64,000 nucleotides of DNA from Arcobacter sp. F155 (GTDB lineage Bacteria; Campylobacterota; Campylobacteria; Campylobacterales; Arcobacteraceae): positions 62,001 to 126,000 of the forward strand of contig NZ_PDJU01000007.1 in the NCBI RefSeq assembly GCF_004116455.1. The letters are read 5' to 3'. The stretch's first letter is position 1, and every line of letters begins with the position of its first letter. The notes below the pieces were generated by a model, which did no database searches, was not told the origin of the DNA, and saw only the letters and a program-made list of their open reading frames with translations. Shown here one piece after another: positions 1 to 6,989 of the stretch. The position numbers and the translations under genes are program-made.

Positions 1-323
1 TCATTTGCATCTGGATGTGATGGTTCATATCTCATTACAGGATCAGAATCATCTTCTACTATTGATTTTACTCCCACTCCTCTTAAAGCTAATTGATTTT
101 TATCACTATCGTCTTTATTAAAGTCTGTTTTAATATCATTTGATGCTTTCTCGTTTTGTTTTAATAAAACCTCATGAAAAGCAACACTTTGTCTTTTATA
201 TGGTCCACCATCTTCTGTGTGTGTAGTTTTTGCATTTGCAATATTTGCACTAGTAATATTTACTCTTGTTCTTTGAGCACTCATACCAGAAACAGCAATA
301 TCATATCCATCAAAAAAACCCAT
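1..323 (-). CDS. flgC: Flagellar basal-body rod protein FlgC (partial, 3' end outside window)
   Basis: This is the N-terminal 107 codons of a proximal rod protein, which polymerises in the periplasm with FlgB, FlgF and FlgG to form the driveshaft. The start is ATG at 323 and the reading frame runs open off the left edge. The N-terminus has the rod/hook signature: a helical stretch (AVSGMSAQRTRVNITSANIAN) then a T-rich segment and PYKRQ, as in FlgC. A later stretch ends in PVMRYEPSHPDAN, typical of FlgC. It lies directly downstream of fliE with a 12-base gap, the usual flgC/fliE pairing, but flgB is not adjacent and sits near 18.4 kb. Confidence 0.93.
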   Translation of the reverse strand, partial: MGFFDGYDIAVSGMSAQRTRVNITSANIANAKTTHTEDGGPYKRQSVAFHEVLLKQNEKASNDIKTDFNKDDSDKNQLALRGVGVKSIVEDDSDPVMRYEPSHPDAN

Positions 324-335
324 AATAAACTCCTA

Positions 336-638
336 CTAAACTGGCATCTTCATTATTTCTCTATAAGCATTAATCGCTTTATTCTTCACTTCTAAACCAA
401 GTTTTAAAGAAAGCTCAGCCTCTTCAATCTTTTGTACAGCTTCTTGAAGATTTTTAACCTTTCCTGTAGCAATACCTTCCATGGCATTATATCCTTGAAC
501 TTGCGTATCATTTACTTCATTTACTGCATCTTTTAGCATATCTTTAAAACTTAAATCAGATTGTGCAGCTTGATTTACTTGATTATTTTGTTTTGAAGCA
601 ATTGATCCAATTGAATCCGTAATAGAATTAATATTCAT
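336..638 (-). CDS. fliE: Flagellar hook-basal body complex protein FliE
   Basis: FliE joins the MS ring to the proximal rod and is the first protein exported by the flagellar type III system. The length of 100 residues is typical. The C-terminal half has the FliE pattern: SFKDMLKDAVNEVND, then QGYNAMEGIATG, a LQEAVQKIEEAELSLKL helix, and the ending KAINAYREIMKMPV. The ATG at 638 follows a strong AAGGAG site. It sits between a small membrane protein gene and flgC in one minus-strand run. Confidence 0.95.
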   Translation of the reverse strand: MNINSITDSIGSIASKQNNQVNQAAQSDLSFKDMLKDAVNEVNDTQVQGYNAMEGIATGKVKNLQEAVQKIEEAELSLKLGLEVKNKAINAYREIMKMPV

Positions 639-648
639 CTACTTCTCC

Positions 649-981
649 TTATTTACTTGAAGTTTCTTTATCTACTTTTTCTTGTGCATCTTGAACACTT
701 AGCTCTGCTAACATAGCATCAATTTTATCTTCATTGTACTTATGTTTTAGTTCTTCTCTTTTATTATCTAAATTAAAAAGTAATATAATCAATGAAAGCA
801 TCATATTAGTGACACCTTTCAAAATAATAGTTACACCCATTATTCCAAAAATCATTTCCATTGGTGTAAATAAATCAGCATTTATTACGAAGAAAATTAA
901 AGTTGCAAAAAATCCTGTAGCTATGTACAGTCTAAATATACCACTATTGATAAGATTTTGAGAAAATCTTTCTACAACCAT
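649..981 (-). CDS. Small membrane protein of the flagellar operon, function unknown
   Basis: I do not recognise a family. The 110-residue protein has two hydrophobic segments (about residues 17-36 and 43-69), separated by a short polar turn containing TPMEM, and ends in a charged helical tail (about 72-110) rich in Lys and Glu. This suggests a two-pass inner-membrane protein with a cytoplasmic tail. The ATG at 981 follows AGGAAAAAT. It lies between flhG (59-base gap) and fliE (10-base gap) on the same strand, so it is probably co-transcribed with flagellar genes. A flagellar role is inferred from position only. Confidence 0.7.
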   Translation of the reverse strand: MVVERFSQNLINSGIFRLYIATGFFATLIFFVINADLFTPMEMIFGIMGVTIILKGVTNMMLSLIILLFNLDNKREELKHKYNEDKIDAMLAELSVQDAQEKVDKETSSK

Positions 982-1040
982 ATTTTTCCTACTAGTATAA
1001 AAAATATATAATGCTTATTTATTAGCACAAACTACCTTAC

Positions 1041-1856
1041 TTACCTAATTTCTTTTAGTAAAATGTCGATTATTTTTTGTAATTGTAAAGTTATTTCATC
1101 GTTTGTGAATTCTTGAACGAATAACTTTCTTAGTCTTGATGTTGTTGAAATATTTGCAGATGTCGACACATTACCTATATATTTTACCATAAATTTTGAA
1201 TTTAACCTATTTTTTTTAGCTAAATTTACTAAAGATTTAGAAATTGTCTCGCCAATATTATAATTTTTTGTATGATTAAAACAAATCAATAATTTTTCTT
1301 TATCTTTTGATAACATTTTTATCAATGCATATACATCAGTTAAGGCGGAAGGGTCCGTTGTAGTTAGGGCTAAAATATTGTCAGAAATTGATAAAAACTC
1401 TTGTACATATTCATTTAATCCAGCTCCGGTATCAATAATTATATAATCAAATCTATTTAAAGATTTAACATCTTCTACTATTCTTGTTAATACAAAAGAA
1501 GCTTTTAAACTTGAGTATTGATAACCACTTTTTCCTGCAATTAAAGAGATGTTTTCATATGAAGTTTGAGATATAACTTCTTCAATAGTATTTCTTCCTT
1601 CAATATAATCAAATAATGAATATCGTGGTTTAATATCAAATAAAACTTGCATATTTGCTAAGCCAATATCTGCATCAATAACAGCTACTTTAAAACCTCT
1701 TCTTGCAAGTAAATATGCCATGTTTGCAGTAAATGTTGATTTTCCAACACCACCTTTTCCTGAAGTTATTGTAAGTAGCTTAGTTTTAGATACAACAGAT
1801 GAGCTTTTTGTTAAGTTTACAAGCTTACTTGCTTGTGCAGAGATTGAATTAAACAA
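1041..1856 (-). CDS. flhG: FlhG, MinD-like ATPase controlling flagellar number
   Basis: FlhG (YlxH) is a MinD/ParA-type ATPase. With FlhF it sets the number and place of flagella and in Campylobacter also affects division. The deviant Walker A GKGGVGKST lies near residue 33, followed by VIDADIGLANM and the Walker B-like IIIDTGAG. I choose TTG at 1856 as start because AAGGAG (1863-1868) stands six bases before it; a longer frame from TTG at 1874 would overlap flhF and lacks such a site. The protein is then about 271 residues. It is immediately downstream of flhF, the standard pairing. Confidence 0.92.
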   Translation of the reverse strand: MFNSISAQASKLVNLTKSSSVVSKTKLLTITSGKGGVGKSTFTANMAYLLARRGFKVAVIDADIGLANMQVLFDIKPRYSLFDYIEGRNTIEEVISQTSYENISLIAGKSGYQYSSLKASFVLTRIVEDVKSLNRFDYIIIDTGAGLNEYVQEFLSISDNILALTTTDPSALTDVYALIKMLSKDKEKLLICFNHTKNYNIGETISKSLVNLAKKNRLNSKFMVKYIGNVSTSANISTTSRLRKLFVQEFTNDEITLQLQKIIDILLKEIR

Positions 1857-1858
1857 TA

Positions 1859-3025
1859 CTATCTCCTTACACAAGCATTATTCATAAAACAATCTATTAA
1901 ATAAGAAGAATCAGATACTATTAAATCATCAGGTACATTTTGTCCTATAGAGAAGTAAGTAATAGATTTTTTTGTTTTATGAGCAAAAGAGATTAAATTT
2001 CCAAAACTTCTTGTCTCATCTAATTTTGTGAAAGTTAAGTAATCAATATTTAATCTTGAATAGTTGGTATAAATATCTACTAAATCACTATGCTTTACGT
2101 TTGCAGGAAGAACAAGTACCTTTTCAATAGGTAGTTCATGTACCTTTTCTTGATATTCATTTATCATTTCAATTTTATCAACATCATATTGACTAGACCC
2201 TGCTGTATCAATAAAAATATAGTTACAATCTTTAAGTCTAAGTAGTGCTTCCACTAAATCCTCAGGCTTTTTAACTACTTCTAAAGGAAGTCTCATAATA
2301 TCTGTGTATGCTTGTAATTGTTCTATTGCTCCAACTCTAAATGAGTCTAAAGTAACAATACCCACCTTATAGTTTTGTCCGAGTTTATAAGCATATCTTG
2401 CAGCTAATTTAGCAATTGTTGTTGTTTTTCCAACTCCTGTTGGTCCAACCATCATTACAATTTTTCTTTGATGTTTTCTTAATGGGATTTCTTGTTTTAT
2501 GGGAATAATTCGTCTGAGAACTAGTTTAAAGAAATCATTTACTTTTTTAGGATTATTTTTTAAAGCAACAGGAAGTTGTTTAATAGTTTTTTTCATAATA
2601 GTATATGTCATCTCTTGGTCAAACTCATTTTGCTCAAAAAGATTATACATATCTACAAATTCTAAAGGTATTGTTAAATCATAAAGTTGACTTTTAGGGT
2701 TCCAAAGAGATTTTTGTACTTGCATAATTGCATCTTGCATTTTAAGAATCTCTTCTTTAAAATCATATACTTTGGCTTCAAATCTTTTATCTTTTTTATC
2801 GTCAATATATGAGGAATGTGTGACAGGTGTTGTTATTTTTTTAGTATGTTTAATCTCTTTATCGTCATCTTCTAAAGCAACAATAACCTCATACATATCT
2901 TTATTTCCATCTTTAGCACTAGAAATTTTTTTTGTAGAGATTACAATTGCTTCTTCACCACATTCAGCCTGAGCATTTTTAAGTGCAAGAGTAGGAGTTT
3001 CTCCTAAGAATGAAAGCATATTCAT
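1859..3025 (-). CDS. flhF: FlhF, SRP-like GTPase for polar flagellum placement
   Basis: FlhF is the third SRP-type GTPase after Ffh and FtsY and recruits early flagellar parts to the pole. The basic, variable N-terminal region (to about residue 120) is followed by the NG domain. The P-loop is GPTGVGKTTT near residue 193, then TLDSFRVGAIEQLQAY, the G3-like FIDTAGSS and the TKLDE specificity motif, followed by ITYFSIGQNVPDDL near the end. The length of 388 residues fits. The start ATG at 3025 overlaps the end of flgA by four bases, implying translational coupling. Confidence 0.95.
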   Translation of the reverse strand: MNMLSFLGETPTLALKNAQAECGEEAIVISTKKISSAKDGNKDMYEVIVALEDDDKEIKHTKKITTPVTHSSYIDDKKDKRFEAKVYDFKEEILKMQDAIMQVQKSLWNPKSQLYDLTIPLEFVDMYNLFEQNEFDQEMTYTIMKKTIKQLPVALKNNPKKVNDFFKLVLRRIIPIKQEIPLRKHQRKIVMMVGPTGVGKTTTIAKLAARYAYKLGQNYKVGIVTLDSFRVGAIEQLQAYTDIMRLPLEVVKKPEDLVEALLRLKDCNYIFIDTAGSSQYDVDKIEMINEYQEKVHELPIEKVLVLPANVKHSDLVDIYTNYSRLNIDYLTFTKLDETRSFGNLISFAHKTKKSITYFSIGQNVPDDLIVSDSSYLIDCFMNNACVRR

Positions 3026-3423
3026 TTTATTCTTCCATCTTTATAGATTTTTTCAATATCACCATTACTCTTTTTAATCCTAATATATTCATCATTTTCA
3101 AAGATAATTTTTCCATTTTTTTCAATTTCAATTGAGCCAAAATTAAATAGTACTGATTTATTATTAAACTCTTTCACATCATCTTTACAAATAACAAAAC
3201 CTTTTTTCATATAGTGAGTTGCTTGTAGTTTTTTAGTTTTAAAATCATTTATAGTTGTAGGATTACAATGTCTTTTCACATTCTGAACTTTTCCAGGAGT
3301 AATCATTTCTAAAGTAATAAACTCATTAAAGTGAATATCATTTTTTGCAATTACTACATTTATAGCAAAAAGTTTAGATGAAAAAATTGCTATTAAAAGT
3401 AAAAGACTACTAAGCCTTAACAT
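3022..3423 (-). CDS. flgA: FlgA-like P-ring assembly chaperone (short form)
   Basis: FlgA is a periplasmic chaperone for the FlgI P-ring. The protein has a hydrophobic signal peptide (LLLLIAIFSSKLFA) and then an SAF-type beta-clip region. I prefer ATG at 3423, where the signal peptide begins at once and GGAGG stands ten bases upstream; an ATG at 3441 would add six polar residues. At about 133 residues it is much shorter than many FlgA proteins and seems to hold only the C-terminal SAF/ChapFlgA part. It overlaps flgN-like upstream and flhF downstream. The call rests on fold-like pattern and context, so it is moderate. Confidence 0.68.
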   Translation of the reverse strand: MLRLSSLLLLIAIFSSKLFAINVVIAKNDIHFNEFITLEMITPGKVQNVKRHCNPTTINDFKTKKLQATHYMKKGFVICKDDVKEFNNKSVLFNFGSIEIEKNGKIIFENDEYIRIKKSNGDIEKIYKDGRIK

Positions 3424-3787
3424 CGAACATTTGTCCTCCATTTAATTCTGTTATCTCATCAACAATCTCTTTGTACATTTGCTGTATTGGTTGAACTATT
3501 AGTGCTAGTTTTCTATTAGCTTCATAAAGTTTTTTAAGCTCATCTTCTAAACTATCTACTTTATCTCTATAAATATTAACATCCACTCCATTTTCCATCT
3601 CTTGAACAAGTGCATTGTTTAAGTCTTGTTTATATGAAGTAATTTTTTCAATCATCTCTTCTTTTTCACTATTTCTAGTAAGAAGTTCTTCATGCCTTGC
3701 TTTTTTTATATCTTCAATATCTTGGTCAATATAGTCTTCCATCTTTTTAATTAGTACTAACATTTCATCTACAATTGAATTAACCAT
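3410..3787 (-). CDS. flgN: FlgN-like flagellar export chaperone
   Basis: This is a 125-residue, almost fully helical and acidic protein with heptad-like spacing, matching the size and character of FlgN, the cytosolic chaperone for the hook-filament junction proteins FlgK and FlgL. Sequence conservation in this family is low, so the name is inferred from length, coiled-coil character and position between flgJ and flgA. The ATG is at 3787. Its last codons overlap the start of flgA by 14 bases. Other small flagellar chaperones such as FliT or FliS-like proteins remain possible. Confidence 0.6.
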   Translation of the reverse strand: MVNSIVDEMLVLIKKMEDYIDQDIEDIKKARHEELLTRNSEKEEMIEKITSYKQDLNNALVQEMENGVDVNIYRDKVDSLEDELKKLYEANRKLALIVQPIQQMYKEIVDEITELNGGQMFDVKA

Positions 3788-3796
3788 GCCAAGCCT

Positions 3797-4099
3797 TTAC
3801 TTTTTTCTTTCACTTAAAAAATTATATAACATATCACTGATTCCTAAAGTACCAGCTGATTGCCTAGAAATAGTATCTGTGTACATACCTTTTATAATAT
3901 CTGAACCACTACCTTGCCCTGCAAATGTACTATCTTTTAATGAAATATCTAATAGTTGCTTCATAAAAAAAGCTTCAAAATCATTACTTACTTTTCTTAA
4001 ACTATCATCTTCAAGTTTTGATGAGTCAAGATTTTTATAATTATCTGCTGGACTCTTTTTTATTGTATTTATATCAAGATAATTAGTATTAATATCCAT
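3797..4099 (-). CDS. flgJ: FlgJ rod-binding domain protein without muramidase
   Basis: The 100-residue protein carries the FlgJ N-terminal rod-binding domain: SNDFEAFFMKQLLDISL, then GSGSDIIKGMYTDTISRQSA, then LGISDMLYNFL. This part caps and guides rod assembly. In enterobacteria it is fused to a peptidoglycan hydrolase, which is absent here, as is usual in Campylobacterota where a separate enzyme opens the wall. The ATG is at 4099. It follows motB by two bases and precedes the flgN-like gene by nine bases in the same operon. Confidence 0.88.
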   Translation of the reverse strand: MDINTNYLDINTIKKSPADNYKNLDSSKLEDDSLRKVSNDFEAFFMKQLLDISLKDSTFAGQGSGSDIIKGMYTDTISRQSAGTLGISDMLYNFLSERKK

Positions 4100-4101
4100 T
4101 T

Positions 4102-4875
4102 TTACTCCAATCTATCAAAGAAGCTCTCTTCAGATAAAATATCATCATTTGTATTATCTGCAAAAAACTTCATTTCAACTCTTCTATTATCAGAAGCTAA
4201 CTCACTTTTAGGATGATAAGATGAGTATGCTGATACTTTTAAAGCACTAGGGTCAATTCTATTTTTTATAAGTTCTTTTACCACTGATATTGATCTTAAT
4301 GCTGATAAATCCCAGTTATCTCTAGGTATCTTCTCATCTTGAAAACCATTTGTTGCTGTATGCCCTATAATCTCAATATTAAATGCTTGAGGCATTGTTC
4401 TTATTACTCTAGCAACTTTTGCTATAAATCTCTTTGAATTTGGATTAGTAATTGCATATTCGCCCTCTTCAAACATTATAGTAGAAGGTATGTCTAAAGT
4501 AAACTCATTTTGTCCTTTTTCCAATTGAATTTGCTCTGTTTCAACTGTACTTATGTCATTCATTTGATTTACTAATTCTGCAACCTCTTGCATACTCTCT
4601 TCCATAGACTCATCATTTGAGTCTGTATCATCATCTGAAGAGTTACTTGATTCAGTAGAATGTTTTTCTGACTGAGTTTGAACATCTGTTGAAGCATCAA
4701 TGAATCCCATTGCTTTTTTCATAATATCAAAATACTCTTCTACTTTTTTCTTATCCATTACTGCCATAGATAAAAGTAAAATAAAAAAAGTTAAAAGTAA
4801 TGACATTAAGTCACCAAATTGTACTAGCCAACCTGGTAAACATTTAGGACATTCAGGACACTTTTTATCTGCCAT
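4102..4875 (-). CDS. motB: Flagellar motor stator protein MotB
   Basis: MotB with MotA forms the proton-driven stator. The short N-terminus contains four Cys (CPECPKC and a preceding Cys region) and leads into one membrane helix with the proton-carrying aspartate, Asp22, in FGDLMSLLLTFF. A Ser/Asp-rich linker (about 60-115) follows. The periplasmic OmpA-like peptidoglycan-binding domain occupies about 130-250 (IEIIGHTATNG, DLSALRSISVV, NRRVEMKF). The 257-residue length is normal. MotA lies just upstream with a five-base gap. Confidence 0.97.
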   Translation of the reverse strand: MADKKCPECPKCLPGWLVQFGDLMSLLLTFFILLLSMAVMDKKKVEEYFDIMKKAMGFIDASTDVQTQSEKHSTESSNSSDDDTDSNDESMEESMQEVAELVNQMNDISTVETEQIQLEKGQNEFTLDIPSTIMFEEGEYAITNPNSKRFIAKVARVIRTMPQAFNIEIIGHTATNGFQDEKIPRDNWDLSALRSISVVKELIKNRIDPSALKVSAYSSYHPKSELASDNRRVEMKFFADNTNDDILSEESFFDRLE

Positions 4876-4880
4876 AGATT

Positions 4881-5639
4881 TTACTCTTCCTCATCATCAA
4901 CTAAAATTGCATTTAGTTGCATTTTGATATTACCTATTGATTCTTCAGCTGCAATCATAGTTGTACCTAAGATAATTACTTCACATGCTTCTACTTCTTT
5001 TGCATGTTTTTGAGATAGTTTACTCTCCATTAAACCTGCAAAAAGAGTACCAATTAATGCACCATACATCGTAGTAAGTAAAGCAACTGCCATTGCTGGA
5101 CCAACTGATGCTGGATCTGAAAGGTTTGCAAGCATTGCAACTAATCCAACTAGTGTTCCAATCATCCCCATAGAACCAGCTGTTCCACCAATATTTGCAA
5201 ACATTTTATGCATTGTACTATGTCTTTTTTCCATATACTCTAATTTTGTTTCTAATAAAGGAGTTAGAGTTTCTGCTTTTGTTCCATCAACTAATAACTG
5301 AAAAGCTTCTTTAAAGAAAGGATTTTGTTCTTCTAAAACCTTTTGTTCAATATGCATTACACCATGTTTCTTAATCTCAGTAGCATAGAAAGTGATTTTT
5401 TCAATTAATTCAGGTAAAGGTTCTACTTTAACCTCATTAAAAGCTACTTTCATAGCTGGAATTATTCTTTTTAAATCAGCTGGTTCAAACTGCCCTGCTG
5501 TTACAGCTAATGTTCCTCCAATAACAATTATTACAGAAGGAACATCAATATAAGGTCCAAAACCAACACCACCTAACATAATGGCTAGAGAAACTAAGGC
5601 CCAACCACCAGCCAATCCACCTGCAGTACTTTTATCCAT
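4881..5639 (-). CDS. motA: Flagellar motor stator protein MotA
   Basis: MotA is the five-copy partner of MotB in the ion-driven stator. Its 252 residues show four membrane segments: near residues 10-30, 33-50, 150-175 and 180-205. Conserved elements include GGTLAVT in the second helix, a long cytoplasmic loop carrying the charged torque-generating region (VLEEQNPFFKEAF), and the paired helices with GSMGMIGTLVGLVAML and a proline in the fourth segment. The ATG is at 5639. It lies three bases downstream of fliY, so switch and stator genes are transcribed together. Confidence 0.97.
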   Translation of the reverse strand: MDKSTAGGLAGGWALVSLAIMLGGVGFGPYIDVPSVIIVIGGTLAVTAGQFEPADLKRIIPAMKVAFNEVKVEPLPELIEKITFYATEIKKHGVMHIEQKVLEEQNPFFKEAFQLLVDGTKAETLTPLLETKLEYMEKRHSTMHKMFANIGGTAGSMGMIGTLVGLVAMLANLSDPASVGPAMAVALLTTMYGALIGTLFAGLMESKLSQKHAKEVEACEVIILGTTMIAAEESIGNIKMQLNAILVDDEEE

Positions 5640-5642
5640 ATG

Positions 5643-6554
5643 TTATATTCCTATTTGACTTAGTTTTGTCGAACTGTCGCCAATATTTTTAATTTTTAGA
5701 CCAAACTTTCCTTCTACGATAACAGCTTCGCCTTCTCCTATTTTTACCCCATTAACTAAAATATCTAAAGGTTCGTTTACCATTTGTTCTAACTCAATGA
5801 TTTCACCTATATCCCATCTTAGAATATCTTTTAATAAAAAGTTTTTAGTCCCCAGTCTAACACTTAATTTTAATTTGATATTAAAAAGAAGTTGTAAGTT
5901 TTCAGCTGATTCTTCTGATAATAGTGAGCTAATAGAACTTACACTTGGTCCCATACTAGGTTGAGAAACACTAGCAGTAGGAGCTGAAATAGCACTTTGT
6001 GAACTTGATGCTACTTCAGAAGCAGAAGAGCTATCATATCCTGTTATTGAAGCTAAATAAGGTAATATTATTTCATCAAGAGATAAATAAATTGGTAGTT
6101 TTTCACCATCTAAAGCTAAGTCTAAAGTATATACTCTATCGTTATCTTCGATATCACCACATACCTTAATTGAAAAGTCTAAAACTTCTGATTTTATTGA
6201 GCTTACATCAGGGAAACCTTGTGCATTTACTGATGTACATAAACTACCACATACATTTGAGATTATTTCATTTACTGCATCAGCAATTTCATCATCAATA
6301 TGCTCTTTTAAGTCACCCATTCCACCAAGCATAAAATACTCAAACTTAGTTGCAGTAATTGAAGGTATATAAAACTTCCAATTTGAACTAATAGTTGAAA
6401 ACTCAAATTTAACTGATACTTCAATACATTGTGAATCATCTAAGCTACTAACATCTAGTGCTGCTACAGAATCAACTGTTGTACTTTTTGATAATAACTG
6501 CTCTAAAGTATTAGCTAACTCATCTTTTAAAAAACTTGATAAATCAGATGCCAA
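5643..6554 (-). CDS. fliY: Flagellar switch protein FliY (CheC-like plus FliN domain)
   Basis: FliY is a C-ring switch component found beside FliN in Campylobacterota. The N-terminal half (about 1-175) is CheC-like, and an Ala/Ser-rich linker (about 180-220) leads to the C-terminal FliN/SpoA domain (about 225-300; KLKLSVRLGTKNFLLKDIL, then VNGVKIGEGEAV). In the CheC motif region I read DAVNEIISNVCGS, where the usual E-x-x-N asparagine seems to be serine, so phosphatase activity is doubtful. The start is TTG at 6554 behind AAAGGG. It follows the FlaG-like gene and precedes motA. Confidence 0.9.
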   Translation of the reverse strand: MASDLSSFLKDELANTLEQLLSKSTTVDSVAALDVSSLDDSQCIEVSVKFEFSTISSNWKFYIPSITATKFEYFMLGGMGDLKEHIDDEIADAVNEIISNVCGSLCTSVNAQGFPDVSSIKSEVLDFSIKVCGDIEDNDRVYTLDLALDGEKLPIYLSLDEIILPYLASITGYDSSSASEVASSSQSAISAPTASVSQPSMGPSVSSISSLLSEESAENLQLLFNIKLKLSVRLGTKNFLLKDILRWDIGEIIELEQMVNEPLDILVNGVKIGEGEAVIVEGKFGLKIKNIGDSSTKLSQIGI

Positions 6555-6579
6555 AAATAAACCCTTTGCTTATATTTTA

Positions 6580-6891
6580 TTATTTTTCTTGTTCATTTAT
6601 AGACTCAAGCATGTGAGCTTTTATTCTCATCATATCTTCAGTAGGATATTTATACTCAATATCACCTCTTGTAACTTTTACAAAAAAGTCCTGAGATTGT
6701 TTGTTATATCCAAACTTTATGTTATCTAGTATAACTTCATTTTTTTCTGTCTCGTGTAATGAGCCTTGTACTTTTTTGTACTGGTCATCCTGAATAGACT
6801 TATGCTTTTCATCAACTTCTTGAACAGATTTAATTTTATCTGAATGATTAACTTGTGCATTATCAATTTCAGCAATTCTTCCTAGTTCCAT
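6580..6891 (-). CDS. FlaG-family-like protein
   Basis: This 103-residue protein has a polar, charged N-terminal half and a C-terminal half resembling FlaG: a strand pattern (IKFGYNKQSQDFFVKV) followed by a short polar turn and YKYPTEDMMRIKAHM, close to the family ending in PxEEMLxL. FlaG proteins affect filament length and are often linked to fliD, which is not present here. The ATG at 6891 has a very strong AAGGAGG site, and an extended -10 promoter lies at 6925-6933, so this gene heads the operon running through fliY and motAB. The family call is moderate. Confidence 0.55.
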   Translation of the reverse strand: MELGRIAEIDNAQVNHSDKIKSVQEVDEKHKSIQDDQYKKVQGSLHETEKNEVILDNIKFGYNKQSQDFFVKVTRGDIEYKYPTEDMMRIKAHMLESINEQEK

Positions 6892-6924
6892 GAGAACCTC
6901 CTTGAAAAGTACAGAATTACAATT

Positions 6925-6933
6925 ATTATATCA
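6925..6933 (-). promoter_or_regulatory. Extended -10 promoter of the FlaG-fliY-motAB operon
   Basis: On the minus strand the sequence reads TGATATAAT, a perfect -10 hexamer with an extended TG. It stands about 34 bases before the ATG at 6891 and behind an A/T-rich tract. No sigma54 GG/GC pair with the right spacing is visible here. Confidence 0.6.
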
Positions 6934-6989
6934 AAAAAAAATTAAAATTGATGAATATTACTAAAAAAACGAGGGGAATTATATTATTT

